From Apostichopus parvimensis (lineage: Eukaryota > Echinodermata > Holothuroidea > Aspidochirotida > Stichopodidae), in the NCBI GenBank assembly GCA_000934455.1, contig KN885215.1, forward strand, positions 38,545 to 78,236: a DNA stretch of 39,692 bases, in the 5' to 3' direction. Numbering within the stretch: the first letter of the stretch is position 1; the number at the start of each line of letters is the position of its first letter. The notes below the pieces were generated by a model. It saw nothing but the letters and a program-made list of their open reading frames with translations, searched no databases and had not been told where the DNA came from. Both the position numbers and the translations under genes were made by a program. This document shows, piece after piece, positions 24,232 through 34,699 of the stretch.

Positions 24232-26090
24232 AGCAAATACTGGGTTCACTTCGGTTTCAGAAAATCGATGGAGAAGTGAAGAAGGATTTTACTGTTTGCC
24301 GCTTGTGCAAAACTGTTTTGAAATATCACAAAAACACTAGTGGTATGAAAAATCATTTGCGGTTTGTTCATCCATCTGAATATCAGGAACTTGAACGGCA
24401 ACAACCATCCATCGCCACTGTGACATCCCCGAGCCCAGGACCAAGTTATACCCAGTTCTTTGCTTCAGTTCATAAGCAAGACAAATGTGGAGAAACTTCC
24501 TTCATCATCCAAAAGGGCTCGTGAAATTACAGATTCAATTGTACAGTGGGTAGCCAGGGACATGAGACCTTTGTACATTGTCAGTGACCCGGGGTTTTTG
24601 AGCATAATGGATATTTGTGAGTAAATATATACTGTTCCACATCAACTAACCATCGAAAACCATATGGTTAAACTTTACGATATGAATCGTACAATGTTGG
24701 ATGAAGAATTAGAGCACACAAAGAGCGTAAGCCTCACCACAGACTGTTGGACTTCCTTTGCCACAGATGAGTACATTAGCATAACATCCCACACGTGGTT
24801 AAACAGTAAGTGGGAACAGAAATCGTTCGGTTGCAAACAAGAGAACTTAAAGAAAGTCATAATAGTGAAAATCTGGCTAACGCATTGAAAAAATGCCTTG
24901 ACGACTTTGAGATGCCTTTAACTTCGGTAAAGGCTTGTACAACGCATCAGCAGCTATTAACAGTATCCGTCTATTAGATGGCATTACTCATATCCCTTGT
25001 CTGGCGCACACCTTAAACATTACTATCCAAAAGGGGTTACAGAGTAGTAGAAACGTTAGTAAAATTATCTCTCGTCTGAAGAGTAACGTGGTACATTTTC
25101 ATACCTCATCAAAAGACAGGCTGTATCTTCTTAAGGACAAACAACAGCTACTTGGTATTGCCGAGCACGAGATAATCAACGATTGTAAAACTCGATGGAA
25201 TAGTACATTGGATATGATGACACCGGCCATGGAGCAGCAGCCAACGATCTCTGCTGTTATCATGGAGAAAAAACTTTTACATTTAGAACTTTCTGCAGGA
25301 TATTGGTCAAACGTGGAAGATATTGTGCAAGTACTGCGGCCCTTTAAAATAGCGACACAGGCCATATCCACTGAAAAGTTTCCTTGTATTTCAGCCACCT
25401 TGCCCCTGATCCGTCAATTGATGAACACAACATAAACAACGCAAAATGAAAATGAAACAGTGTCTATCTTGAGAATGGCCACTCGCAATAACCTGGAAAA
25501 AGATATGACCAGGAAAGCCTGTGTGAACTTTAAAACATTGCGTCAATGTTTGATCCAAGATTTAAGACTTAGCCCCACTTACCTGTAGCTAATCGACCTG
25601 GATTGTATCCTGACATTAAACAGCGATTTAAGCTGAAGGCAGCTACTGAATGTCAGTTGGAGAGCATATGCACTCTACTCTACGAAACCAAAAAGAGTCA
25701 CTGGCTGGAGCCAAGGCAAATGCTGCAGAAGACGCCACAACCCCCGCCTCTGCCCCATCCCCCACTCCCTCATAAAGTCAAAATCAATGCTAGATGCAAT
25801 GGGTTCCTTGTTTGATGATTTATTTGCAGAGGAATCTCAAAACGAGGGAGCTGTTGATCATTCGGTGGTTGTTGGAAAGGAAGTGGATTGACATTTAAGT
25901 GACAAACGGTTAGCCATACGCGAAATCCATTGGAATGTTGGCTTAAGCACCAGTATGTTTATCTCCATTGTGCCCTTTTGGCCAAAAGTTGTTGGTTATT
26001 CCCAAAACTTCGGTACCTACCGAACGAGTCTTTTCTACTGCTGGCAATATTGTGACAAAATGTACAGTATTTCTTAATAAATTCAGGTAA
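24232..26090 (+). pseudogene. Decayed hAT (BED zinc finger) transposase
   Basis: The frame fragments follow the order of a hAT transposase. Near 24232 SKYWVHFGF, the usual BED start, shifts frame into DGEVKKDFTVCRLCKTV with Cys-x2-Cys and HLRFVH (24276-24380). After another shift near 24490, TDSIVQWVARDMRP runs into an in-frame TAA near 24621. SLTTDCWTS at 24730-24756 carries the first catalytic aspartate. 24935-25435 gives HIPCLAHTLNI, KTRWNSTLDMM and MEQQPTI. The C-terminal dimerisation region reads PLECW (25927-25941) and TSVPTERVFSTAGNIVTK, ending VFLNKFR-stop at 26090. At least five frame changes or stops make it inactive. Left of it to 24000 and right of it to 26300 I could not identify terminal inverted repeats or target duplications. 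It is a passenger in the host intron. Confidence 0.9.
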
Positions 26091-26900
26091 CACCAGGGTC
26101 AGCCTCCAACTGTTGTATTGCGTTAAAAATCGGCAAGCTCCTGCCCCAGTTAGATTCATGCGTTTGCTTGTCAGTAATACGCTTGTTCTGCAGTGCAACA
26201 TTCAATGTTTGAGCATTGCACATAATCGCAATTTCGTAAGTTCTTAATCTACTACGATTGCCAAAGTATTTGTCATTTCTTCATGTTTACAATTACCTCA
26301 TTTCTGGCCTGGTTCACATTTATAGGATGTCTGATCGAGTGTGTCGATTACGGTGTAGTTTAATTTCAATGTGCAAATATGTGCCTGTTATCGCGCTAGG
26401 CTAGAGCCTAGCCTAGAACGTTGAACGCCCCTCCACAGAAAACTCTTGCATACTAATCATCACACCGCTACAAGGTGTTACATCTATTCATTGTTTGCAA
26501 GTTTGCTTTTTATTATTGCTAGTATTTGTTGTAGCCTCGTTAGATTCATTCAAAAGGTTTTGATTTACTATGAAGGATTTTAAGAAAACGTTGTGGATTG
26601 AAAGTTGTTCACAGTTTTTGTTTCATAGATGTTTTAACATCAGACACCACACACGTTAAGACACGAAAGAAAAAAACAATAACCATGGAGAAAGATTTGT
26701 TTTGACTGTTTCTGCGATGTAAAATGACAGTGATAACCAAGTAATCGCGAGAAGAGCTAAGCGATTAATCTACTACAAAAGAAAGAGTAGACTATCAGCA
26801 CTATGTAAATAGTAGCCCATCCAAGTGACGACACAAATCCATGATCAACATAACAGGAAAAAGTTTGTTCAAACATCTTTCTCTTTTCCTTTACTTTCAG

Positions 26901-27075
26901 CCAACTCAGTATGGAGTCTAATAATGTTAACTACAGTGATGCTTGTCATCATATAGAAGGAATCCTTCAGAGCCTGGAAGAGGGAAGACGGAAGTTAGAA
27001 GGTCTATGGGCATCCCGTAGAATGAGGCTGGAACTTAGCCTTCAGCTCAAACAATTTGAGAGAGAGGCATTAGAA
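26901..27075 (+). CDS. TRIO: TRIO-like exon: third helix of a spectrin repeat
   Basis: Starts with the C that completes glycine 122 of the spliced product, then 58 codons, ending in phase 0 at GTAAGT. It reads QLSMESNNVNYSDACHHIEG, later EEGRRKLEGLWASRRMRLE, and ends LSLQLKQFEREALE. The family pattern here is H---VL--L-EA---M--L---R--KLEL-LQLR-FERDA, a clear match, with a variable linker before the helix as in TRIO. Residues 123-180. Confidence 0.95.
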
Positions 27076-28064
27076 GTAAGTTACAAGGATAAACAGCAAA
27101 ACTCATTCAATAAGGCTGAGGCAGGTTACAAATTAAAAGAGGAAACGACTTTTCCAAAACCATAAAAGAACTATTATTATTTGTCCTAAGAACTACACTA
27201 TTGCTGCTGATAGTTATCACATTATCAGGGAAATTGACTTTCTCTCACGTGTATTTTTGAGCAATTGTTACTGTCAACATTGTGAAGACTACACGTTAGT
27301 TTGGAACTGTAAATCACTTTTGTACAATCACATTTTTACTTTTTCATATGTTAGGAATTTGTCTAAGTTTTCAGTGCAACGGAGTCACATCGACCTCATT
27401 ATGGTTGGTAGTTTAATTCCACTGGTATTGCTATATATACTTGAGGCTAGCTAGAAGAATGATTACTTTGTTACAACAGTACCTTATTTGTTGTGTGCAA
27501 TCTAGTCTTTGCAAAACTGTGTAGGCCCTATTAGCATCAGAAAATATACAAGCTATACATTCAGCACAAGGGGGACCTTGCGGAAATGCTTATAAACCAG
27601 AAAGAGTGGGCCAATGATAACCCTCTGTGTTTGTGGCTTACATGCATATACCAATATGATCTCATTGCCTACATCCAGTCAAGGAAAAGTAATACTAAAA
27701 TGTGTATATTAGACCAATGAAGTACTTCTGTTACAAGTCAAAATTCTGTAACCATGGGCAGTTTTTTGGGGGCAATCTTACTATCAGGTGTGTACAGTGG
27801 AATTTGCTTGTAAACATTGAAAAAATGATGTTTCAGGTTTTACTCAACACCCTATCCTATAGCGTTCTGCGGGATCCTGGTAGTCAAGTGAATCCCGGTA
27901 TATGCATCATAACCCCCTGAACTCCAATGGTAAACAGATTTACATGTGTGTGTAAGAATCTTGCGGATAACATGAGGCCAGCAATGGTCAAAACTCGGAT
28001 TTTATCTCTAGTGTTACATTAAATATACTCATATGAATGGTGCTTTTTTTTCCCTTAGTCGGTC

Positions 28065-28159
28065 GGCTTTTTGCTTATTCCAGAATATTACTTTCCATTT
28101 TACATTCCAGCTTTCCTCCCAATTACCTCTGTGGACAGATCAAATGAGAGGCAGCAACT
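28065..28159 (+). repeat. False partial copy of intron end plus exon start, left of the gap
   Basis: The 95 bp are identical to 28210-28304 and stop exactly at the first N. The segment includes the acceptor and the first 49 bases of the following exon (28111-28159). It is best read as an overlapping contig end, so a gene model should not use these bases as an extra exon. Confidence 0.93.
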
Positions 28160-28209
28160 NNNNNNNNNNNNNNNNNNNNNNNNNNNNNNNNNNNNNNNNN
28201 NNNNNNNNN
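28160..28209. other. Scaffold gap (50 N)
   Basis: The second 50-N gap in the window, again flanked by the same sequence on both sides. A frame read through it gives a meaningless run of X and a shifted frame, because 50 plus the 95-bp overlap is not a multiple of three. Confidence 0.98.
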
Positions 28210-28255
28210 GGCTTTTTGCTTATTCCAGAATATTACTTTCCATTTTACATTCCAG

Positions 28256-28399
28256 CTTTCCTCCCAATTACCTCTGTGGACAGATCAAATGAGAGGCAGC
28301 AACTTTGAATTAGACTTGGATACAGCAGACATTTTACTAAAAGAACATATGGAAATGTTTGATAGTATACAGGACAGAACAGTGCAAGTAATACAAAAG
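28256..28399 (+). CDS. TRIO: TRIO-like exon: spectrin-repeat helix A/B
   Basis: Encodes 48 residues, phase 0 at both ends, between TTTTACATTCCAG and GTAAGCA. It reads LSSQLPLWTDQMRGSN, then FELDLDTADILLKEHMEMFD and DRTVQVIQK. The W at window residue 188 is the helix-A tryptophan. The family equivalent is the exon with ESWNDEL---M-DFDTEDLTIAEQ-L--H. The complete copy lies to the right of the gap; the truncated copy at 28111-28159 is an artefact. Residues 181-228. Confidence 0.93.
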
Positions 28400-30195
28400 G
28401 TAAGCATACTATCAAAGCAGAGAAGGTATTGCTCTTTTACATGTCTCCTTACATATATACATATAATGATGCCTGAAAACATGCAGTTGGCAGATAGATG
28501 ATAACATGTTGACTGTTCAATTTTCTTTTGGTTTTGGAACCCTTTGCCTTTGGTTTTTTTTTGGAGGCGCCAATTCCAATTCATTTCCAGTTATTTTAAA
28601 ATATTTTACCAAAAGGTTTTTGGGTTTTATTTTTTTTTTTTTTTTTGAAGGTTTTTTTTTTTAAGGCCCCCCTTGTTTGATTGGGCAGTTTTTGGGTTTT
28701 AGGTTCCGGGATTGGTTTTGTTGGGGTTGGTTTTCTTTTCCCTTTTGTGGGTGGGCAGTTTTTTCAGGTTTTTTTTTCCTTTTCTGGGATTTTGTTTATG
28801 TTGGCTTTTTTCCGGGCTTTTCTTCTTTCTGTGTTTTTGTGATCCGTTTTGTAATGTTGTTTCGACTCTGTATCTGCCGCTCTGCGCGTTTTGAATTTTG
28901 TTTTTTATGTTGTCAATTTATTCTGATTTTTTTCTTTTCTTCGTTTTTGTCTTTTTTTAGTTGAATTGTCAGTGTCAGGCAATGATGGGTTGAACATGGG
29001 CTTTAGTGGTAAAGGTATGCATGGTGGAAGTCAATGGAGGTTCTTAGAACCTTTTGTGTGAAATCCATTAAATGCTACTTCCCCTAGAGATGACAGGGAG
29101 TGTAACTGCAAGTTTGGTTTATGTCTCTTTGTAATGATAGGCCATGTGAGCAGCTCAGGAATGATTATTTCCATACTTTTGGTGGATGGTATAGCACCCT
29201 TCCCATTATTCATGTTGCATTCAACATTGTAACACCTTCTAAAGAAGCACTTCGGTTGGGTTTGTTAATATCATTATAGTGCGATCACAGCCCTTTTCAT
29301 TTTGTGTGCTTTTGGTAGGTTTATGACTGGGGAACTTTGATGACTTTAATAGCCACTGAAGGTTATGAGTGTTGAAGACATGCTTAGCCATTTAAAGATA
29401 AGCAAGTCATGAACAATTTGCTCAATGAAGCCTTACAGTGTGAAGTGGATACTTGCTCAAACAAAATCATGTCTGGGTTCTGTTTTTGTTAGACAGCTAA
29501 AAGCAGTTGCCTTTAATGAACAATGTCTCATCAATTGTCTACCATGAATTAAAATGATGTTCAATAACATGTAAATGAAGTCAAGGATTTGTGTTCATCT
29601 GCTTCTTGAATAGTTAATTGTTAGATGTTCATTTGTCGTCAAACCCTACATTTTGCTGGTACTTTACTGTAGCTGCCATTTGTACAATGTTTGGGTGTGT
29701 TTAGTGATATACATATGGCTGTTTACTTGTGCTTACTAACTTACACAGTAATCATGTTTGGATTATTCTGGGTAAGTCAGATTGTACTGTAGTTACTTGG
29801 GATTAATTATTACTGATTTATTTATTGGCACTGTTACTTCAATGTACTGTACTTTCAGCAGCTAAGCTAGCTAATCGGCTTTGCTACAGACAACCTTTTG
29901 CATGACTGATTACTTATAACATAAGATAAGAAATATGAATTATAGATTACTGCTATTCAAATAAATTGTCATAGTTGTTTGTACATAAGGCCACTGCAAT
30001 GGGAAATTTGGGAAGAATGGGAATTAGGAAATATGGAAATAACATTAACAAAAAAAACATTAACAAGAACATTCACAAGAAAGTTGCTGTAATTGGTAGA
30101 ATGAATGTGTATAAATTGAAATGTACATTACTGTGGCCATTATCTTGGTAAATACTTTTCACCCCATATTTTCCCTGCAATTGTAAAATATTTAG
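28400..30195 (+). other. Intron, 1.8 kb, with a T-rich homopolymer stretch
   Basis: 28525-28960 is extremely T- and G-rich, with many homopolymer runs (up to about 14 T) and doubled letters such as GGCGCCAATTCCAATT, unlike the sequence around it. 28965-30195 is ordinary AT-rich intron with nothing recognised. The open frames at 28677-28964 come only from T-rich codons (Phe, Leu, Cys) and are not genes. Confidence 0.75.
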
Positions 30196-30396
30196 GGTCG
30201 AGATCTCCTTCAATTGCTGGATAACTCAACACTGAATTTGATCGCTGATGATCAGCCATCTCCAAGCACACGTGTTAGTGTCTTGATGGATGATGTCAGA
30301 GATGGGTATCTTGAACTAGAAGATGTTGCAGAGATCAGAAGAAGAGACCTGGAGCAATTCAGAGATCTTAGACAGTTTGAACAAGAAGCAGAACAG
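30196..30396 (+). CDS. TRIO: TRIO-like exon: spectrin-repeat helices B/C
   Basis: Encodes 67 residues, phase 0 at both ends, between ATATTTAG and GTGAGAT. It starts GRDLLQLLDN and continues RVSVLMDDVRDGYLELEDVA, then DLEQFRDLRQFEQEAEQ. The family shows GQDLLQYV, RV-DLLEFL-EK-QELD-AAE and HLEQC-QLR in the same order. It completes the repeat begun in the previous exon. Residues 229-295. Confidence 0.95.
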
Positions 30397-30523
30397 GTGA
30401 GATCATGCAAAAACAAAAGAAACCTCTTTATTCTTAAACACTACCAAAAGGCATATTCTGGGGACAAACAAATTCACAACAAGGGCAAAACTATATTCCT
30501 AACTCTAGATCAAGGGTTATTGA

Positions 30524-30550
30524 GGGGTGGGTGGCGGGTGGGGGGAGGGG
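30524..30550 (+). other. G-rich block with quadruplex potential
   Basis: Runs of G (4, 3, 3, 6 and 4) separated by loops of 1-4 bases lie 128 bp downstream of an exon donor, on the coding strand. This satisfies the usual G3+N1-7 quadruplex rule. Any effect on splicing or transcription is inference. Confidence 0.7.
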
Positions 30551-32390
30551 TAAATCCTTCATATTTACAGGAATGAATAACAGTTTGTGGTCTATGACAT
30601 GTTTTCAAATGGGTTGTCATCATTTTACAATGCTGTTCTTGATTGTGATATGTTTTGAATATTTCCTGTCAGTTGTACTGCAAATTCAAGGCTCTTTTTT
30701 TAATACATATTTTATTTAAGAATAGATGATTTTTACGTTATATAAAGAAAAACAAAGACATTGTCAACTCATTAGCCAAGATGATGTAATTCATCCTGCT
30801 GATGCCAAACACATAAAAATTCAACAAATTCAAGTAACAAAAGAACATCATATCTTTAGAAAGTGGTTTTGTTGATCAGTGTAAGTACTGTCTTTGACAC
30901 AAAGTCACAAACACACAGGATGAGCGTGGTGTTGACGGGACACTTGGTGTTATGATGGTTGCACAGTCCATTTGTCTGCACAAACTGTATGACTGATATC
31001 CTCAGAGAAACCGGTGAAAATGGTCAAGTGGTTTGCAACAAAAGAATGAAGCTGAATTCTTGTAAATTAAAATTATTCTATGTGTAGAGAACTCAAGCTC
31101 TGCTACCATATTGATTTATCTGATGTTTCTTAGGGCTGGAGAAAAGCTATGAATTCATAATGACACACCATAGTTGAACATGATTTTTTGGTCAGGCTTG
31201 TAACACAGTTTACATCACTGATTGTTGAACAATGTTTGGGGCCTTCATCTATATAAGAGACAGTATGTCATAGAAATGAAAGTCAAGTTAAGGTTACTTG
31301 TGGCAAAAATGCAAATTAAAGCAGTAACTGGACAAAGTTACTTTCTACATATAAACTGTATATCACTTCTTAAGAACATGTGAAAATGATCTGAATTGTA
31401 AGATGAACTTTTCTATTCTCTCATCAACTTGGTTCACTCTTTAGTGTGACTTTAACCCCATTTTAATGTGACTCATTTAATGACCCATTTAATGACCCAT
31501 TTAATGTGACTCAGAGTGATGCAGGTCACTTATTGTTCATAGCTTGACTAGCTGTTCAATTGACTTGTGACTCTGTATGTTCCAACATATTGCAACACTC
31601 TAATTAAAAAAGCGTGGCTGTTGACCCTAAGCCTGATAGCTAGCATGATGCTGAAATGTCTGTTGAAATTTAAACTGAGGTATGGTTTAGTTTCTTTCTC
31701 TTTGGCATCAAATAACCTTATTTCATTTTTGTATTCTTTTTATGAACCCTCCATAGAAAAATGACTGTGAGGAAGAAGAATCATCCCAGCAAATAAATTT
31801 TCTTCTAACCACCCACAAATGTGTGCTTTAGAACTTTTAATTTACTTAAGTTGACTCTCCTTCAGATTGACTCAACTGAGGTACTTGAAGGGAATTGACT
31901 TTCCTCTAGACTGTATGTAAATGACCTGATTTGACATGTGACATGAGCTCTGATTGACTTTACCTGAGTTATATGTAACAGCATTGACAGGAAGACAGAG
32001 AAGGCAGTAGAACTGTTGAAGAGCAATCTAAACAAGGAAACTAGACTTGCAAACAGAGGCAACTTCTCACACCCAGTGAATAAGAATTACAACTAACATA
32101 CTGCTTTGTTATCACTGCTAAGCTGCTGTATGCAAGAAGTAAAATGATTACTTAAAACTCTATAACAGTAGCTTAATATGTACATACTGGCATACAGAGG
32201 GTATTTCTTGCTGATTTCTTGCTTTAGGAATCTCAAATGATTTTCGAGTTGGTTAGCATCATGTTTGATCTCTAGAGTAAGGCAAAATATGTCACCAAAA
32301 ACAGAACTAGTATTGTTCGATACAGGTGTCAAACACCTACAGTGAATTACGACCTTCCTTACCTGTTTCAAACCTCTGGACATACAATCA

Positions 32391-32462
32391 GCGTCCATAG
32401 CCTAGTTGGTTAGGGTATCCGCGTACAAAGCGGGAGGCCGGGGTTCCAATCGCGGTGGACGC
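32391..32462 (+). repeat. tRNA-like sequence, probably a SINE head or tRNA pseudogene
   Basis: 72 nt with a perfect 7-bp acceptor stem (GCGTCCA / TGGACGC). The A-box-like TAGCCTAGTTGG is intact. The anticodon stem (CCGC/GCGG) closes the loop GTACAAA, with T at position 33 and anticodon ACA. The T-arm is degenerate: TTCCAAT replaces TTCGAAT and two of five stem pairs fail. D-stem pairing has one mismatch. A TA-rich tail follows at once, as in a tRNA-derived SINE. A functional tRNA-Cys(ACA) would be unusual. Confidence 0.65.
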
Positions 32463-32466
32463 TGGC

Positions 32467-32505
32467 TATATATATATAAATATATAAATATATATATATA
32501 AATAA
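32467..32505. repeat. TA-rich simple repeat
   Basis: Alternating TA with occasional AA right after the tRNA-like sequence. It may be the tail of a SINE. Confidence 0.85.
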
Positions 32506-34068
32506 AACAACCACTCATGAGACAGACACGATCCAGGAGCAGCGGGGGTTGAGTGTTTACTACCTTTTATGTATAAGCAAATTACATAATAAACACAAAT
32601 AATAACAGTTCAAGTTCAGTTTATGTGGGTACAAAGCATTATTTATTCTAAGGGAAAAGGTCCCATAGTATCTGCATGAGAAGCATTTTCACGACTTCAA
32701 CCTGGTCAAATACAATGTAGGTTCTCTCTTATAGTCAGTAACGAGACCATGAATCAGGTACACACTTAATTAAACATTAACAAAAAACTAAACTTGGCCA
32801 TATGCGCTGTCTTCCGATCCAGCGTCTGTTAGAGTGTACGAATAACCATCGGTCAGAATAGACCCTTCCCTCAGTAGTACAACACAACCATCGTCTATAG
32901 AAACGACCGACGTCTATGGGTACTGACCAGCGACTAATCACTCAAGGCCAACAAACGTGTATATATTACGAAGTCTAGAAATATCTGTTTGATCCAAAAT
33001 ATCACAACAGTAAATAATCTTCTCAGTAACAGGGCATGTCTCCCTCTCAGAAATCAGTGTATGAGTCTAATTAATACTTGTATACCCAACTTTAAAGATA
33101 AAATATATATACAAGGGGTATATATATAAAAAATATATAAAATAAACAAAGCAAGTCAAATAAATGAACAAATTGGCTACAGCACTAGATCTAACTACAT
33201 AAGTACTACATACACACTGTAGCCTTCAATATAAAAATCAGTAATCTGTACACACAGAATACACTGGGGAGTATTACAGGTGAAATAAACGACCTAGCCC
33301 GACAAAATACTGTGTTGGTCACATTCACATTTTAAGAACAAGAGTCCTAGATAGTAAACTAATTGGTAGCCTATCTAGAATAGCAATTGAATGAAAGGCT
33401 AACAACAATAATTAAGATTATGAACAAATGGGTGAAGCACAAATTCATTAACTAACAATGTAAATACAGATAACCAATAATTTGTAAATAACCCAGCGCA
33501 ACATACCACATTTTGGATGAAAAGTGTAAGGTCACCAATGGTGCATTTAAACCTATTAGTCATAGAGCTGACAGTTACGACATACAATTATAATGCTTGA
33601 ACTGTCCTCTCAACCTGGGCTTCTGCCTTCAATATTACCGTAGGTGATATATAATACAATTTCATTCTATAAAGTACCACACAATATCAACATATGGTTG
33701 TAGATGAAATATAAAACTAAACATGAACAGAATACTATATTACAGTTGAAAACATACTTTAAGCTATTTACAGTACTCCCAGTTGTCTAATTAACCAAAT
33801 ACTTCACACGTGAGCTACATATGTTCAGACTCACTGAAAGTGGTCCTTAGGCTTTATATAATTGAATATACATGCACCTGTTTACAGTAAGTGCAACATT
33901 CAGGAGTTAAGACACTTGGAAGGTGTCTAAAAATATTTTAAATCCTAACTTTTACACACGTGTCCACAAATGCAAGACATAAATATTGTCAATGTAAATA
34001 TCTTTGCAGTCGATGGAAGCATTTTTTAATGTGAGTGTGCAATGGCCATATCTTTCATTCCTTTCCAG

Positions 34069-34188
34069 GTTCAAGGATGGATCAGTACTTCCGAGAAAAT
34101 ATTGCAAGTTGCCCCTGCCATACCAAACTCCCTTTATGAAGCTGAAAAAATGCAGCTTGATCACCAACAATTTGAAACAGCTCTGGAG
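34069..34188 (+). CDS. TRIO: TRIO-like exon: spectrin-repeat helix A
   Basis: Encodes 40 residues, phase 0 at both ends, between CATTCCTTTCCAG and GTAAGTT. It begins VQGWISTSEK and ends LYEAEKMQLDHQQFETALE. The family pattern is VLGWI-NGE--L------SL-EAE-L--EHEQF--AIE. W299 is the helix-A tryptophan. The next exon is 319 bp away. Confidence 0.96.
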
Positions 34189-34507
34189 GTAAGTTTTTCA
34201 ATTTAATCATTTTCAAAGAGAACATTTGATATTGTTTCTTAAAAGTAACAATTGTATAAACTTGAATCTTCCTATGTTAAATTGACCAAATATTGGTAAT
34301 AGAAACATCAACAGTGTCAAGATATTTGGCATTTTGCTTGACACTCTTTAATAATGGTTTCCCTTTCTGTATGTGGTACTGGGGATGGAACAGTTTACAA
34401 TTGTTTGTTGCTTGACACTCTTAATAGTTTCACTTTCTGTATGTGGTATTGGGGATGGAACAGTTTAGAATTGTTTGTTGTAAAGATGCTTTTACCTGAT
34501 TTTACAG
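34189..34507 (+). other. Short intron with a tandem duplication
   Basis: A 319-bp intron with GTAAGT and TTTTACAG ends. Nearly half of it is the duplicated block at 34336-34479. Confidence 0.9.
34336..34479. repeat. 74-bp tandem duplication inside an intron
   Basis: Copy 1 (34336-34409) and copy 2 (34410-34479) both begin GCTTGACACTCTT. They share CTTTCTGTATGTGGTA and GGGGATGGAACAGTTTA, differing by about four substitutions and a 4-base deletion. It is an old local duplication in a small intron and leaves the splice sites untouched. Confidence 0.92.
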
Positions 34508-34699
34508 AAAACTCAAGAAAGTGCAATTCGACTTCACGACAAAGGCTACAAGCTAGTTGAGTCAAGTCATTTTGAAGGTCAACGAATTCAAGATATTACA
34601 ACTGAAATTGAAACAAGATGGTCACAACTCATTATGCAGTCAGAGGACAGAAGAAAATTATTCCAGTATGCTTGCAGCTTCTATAAGGTTTCATCTCAG
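34508..34699 (+). CDS. TRIO: TRIO-like exon: spectrin-repeat helices B/C
   Basis: Encodes 64 residues, phase 0 at both ends, between GATTTTACAG and GTAAGAT. It reads KTQESAIRLHDKGYKLVESS, then RWSQLIMQSEDRRKLFQYA, ending CSFYKVSSQ. It corresponds to family KTHQSAL--Q-KAE-ML---HY, HWQQLMLKMEDRLKL and SVAFYKTSEQ. Residues 336-399. Confidence 0.96.

Larger units (their letters stand above)
9719..26900 (+). other. Large intron, 17.2 kb, repeat-rich, with scaffold gap
   Basis: It starts with GTAAGA and ends with TTTACTTTCAG, and the split glycine codon matches on both sides. Contents in order: AGGTCA tandem repeats and a related diverged pair (11462-12175), a 1714-bp segment on both sides of the 50-N gap at 15681-15730, a TATCGG-rich fragment near 17700-17790, short tandem repeats (19175-19244, 21441-21497), an inverted dispersed repeat (21605-22172), a 40-bp minisatellite (22423-22735) and a decayed hAT transposase (24232-26090). 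If the gap duplication is false the true length is near 15.4 kb. The stretches 9719-11461, 12176-13966 and 17800-21440 show nothing further that I recognise. Confidence 0.88.
27076..28255 (+). other. Intron containing a scaffold gap
   Basis: Most of it (27076-28064) shows nothing recognisable. Its 3' end contains a false partial copy of the next exon (28065-28159) and a 50-N gap (28160-28209). Removing them gives about 1035 bp. Confidence 0.85.
30397..34068 (+). other. Intron, 3.7 kb
   Basis: Holds a G-rich block (30524-30550), a short repeated TCATTTAATGACCCATTTAA phrase near 31468-31513, a tRNA-like sequence (32391-32462) and TA-rich runs (32467-32505 and 33102-33142). From about 32510 to 33955 the plus strand is A-rich, while most other introns here are T-rich, which suggests an element inserted in reverse. 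I cannot classify it. Confidence 0.7.

Noticed and set aside
28033..28308. Open frame reading through the 50-N gap
   Set aside because: The gap lies between two copies of the same sequence, so the joined frame does not exist in the genome.
28677..28964. 95-codon Phe-rich open frame, which looks like a membrane protein
   Set aside because: It is produced by a T-rich, homopolymer-laden stretch; the frames are composition artefacts.
32391..32462. Functional tRNA-Cys gene
   Set aside because: The T-arm has two mismatched pairs and an altered loop, and anticodon ACA would be unusual.
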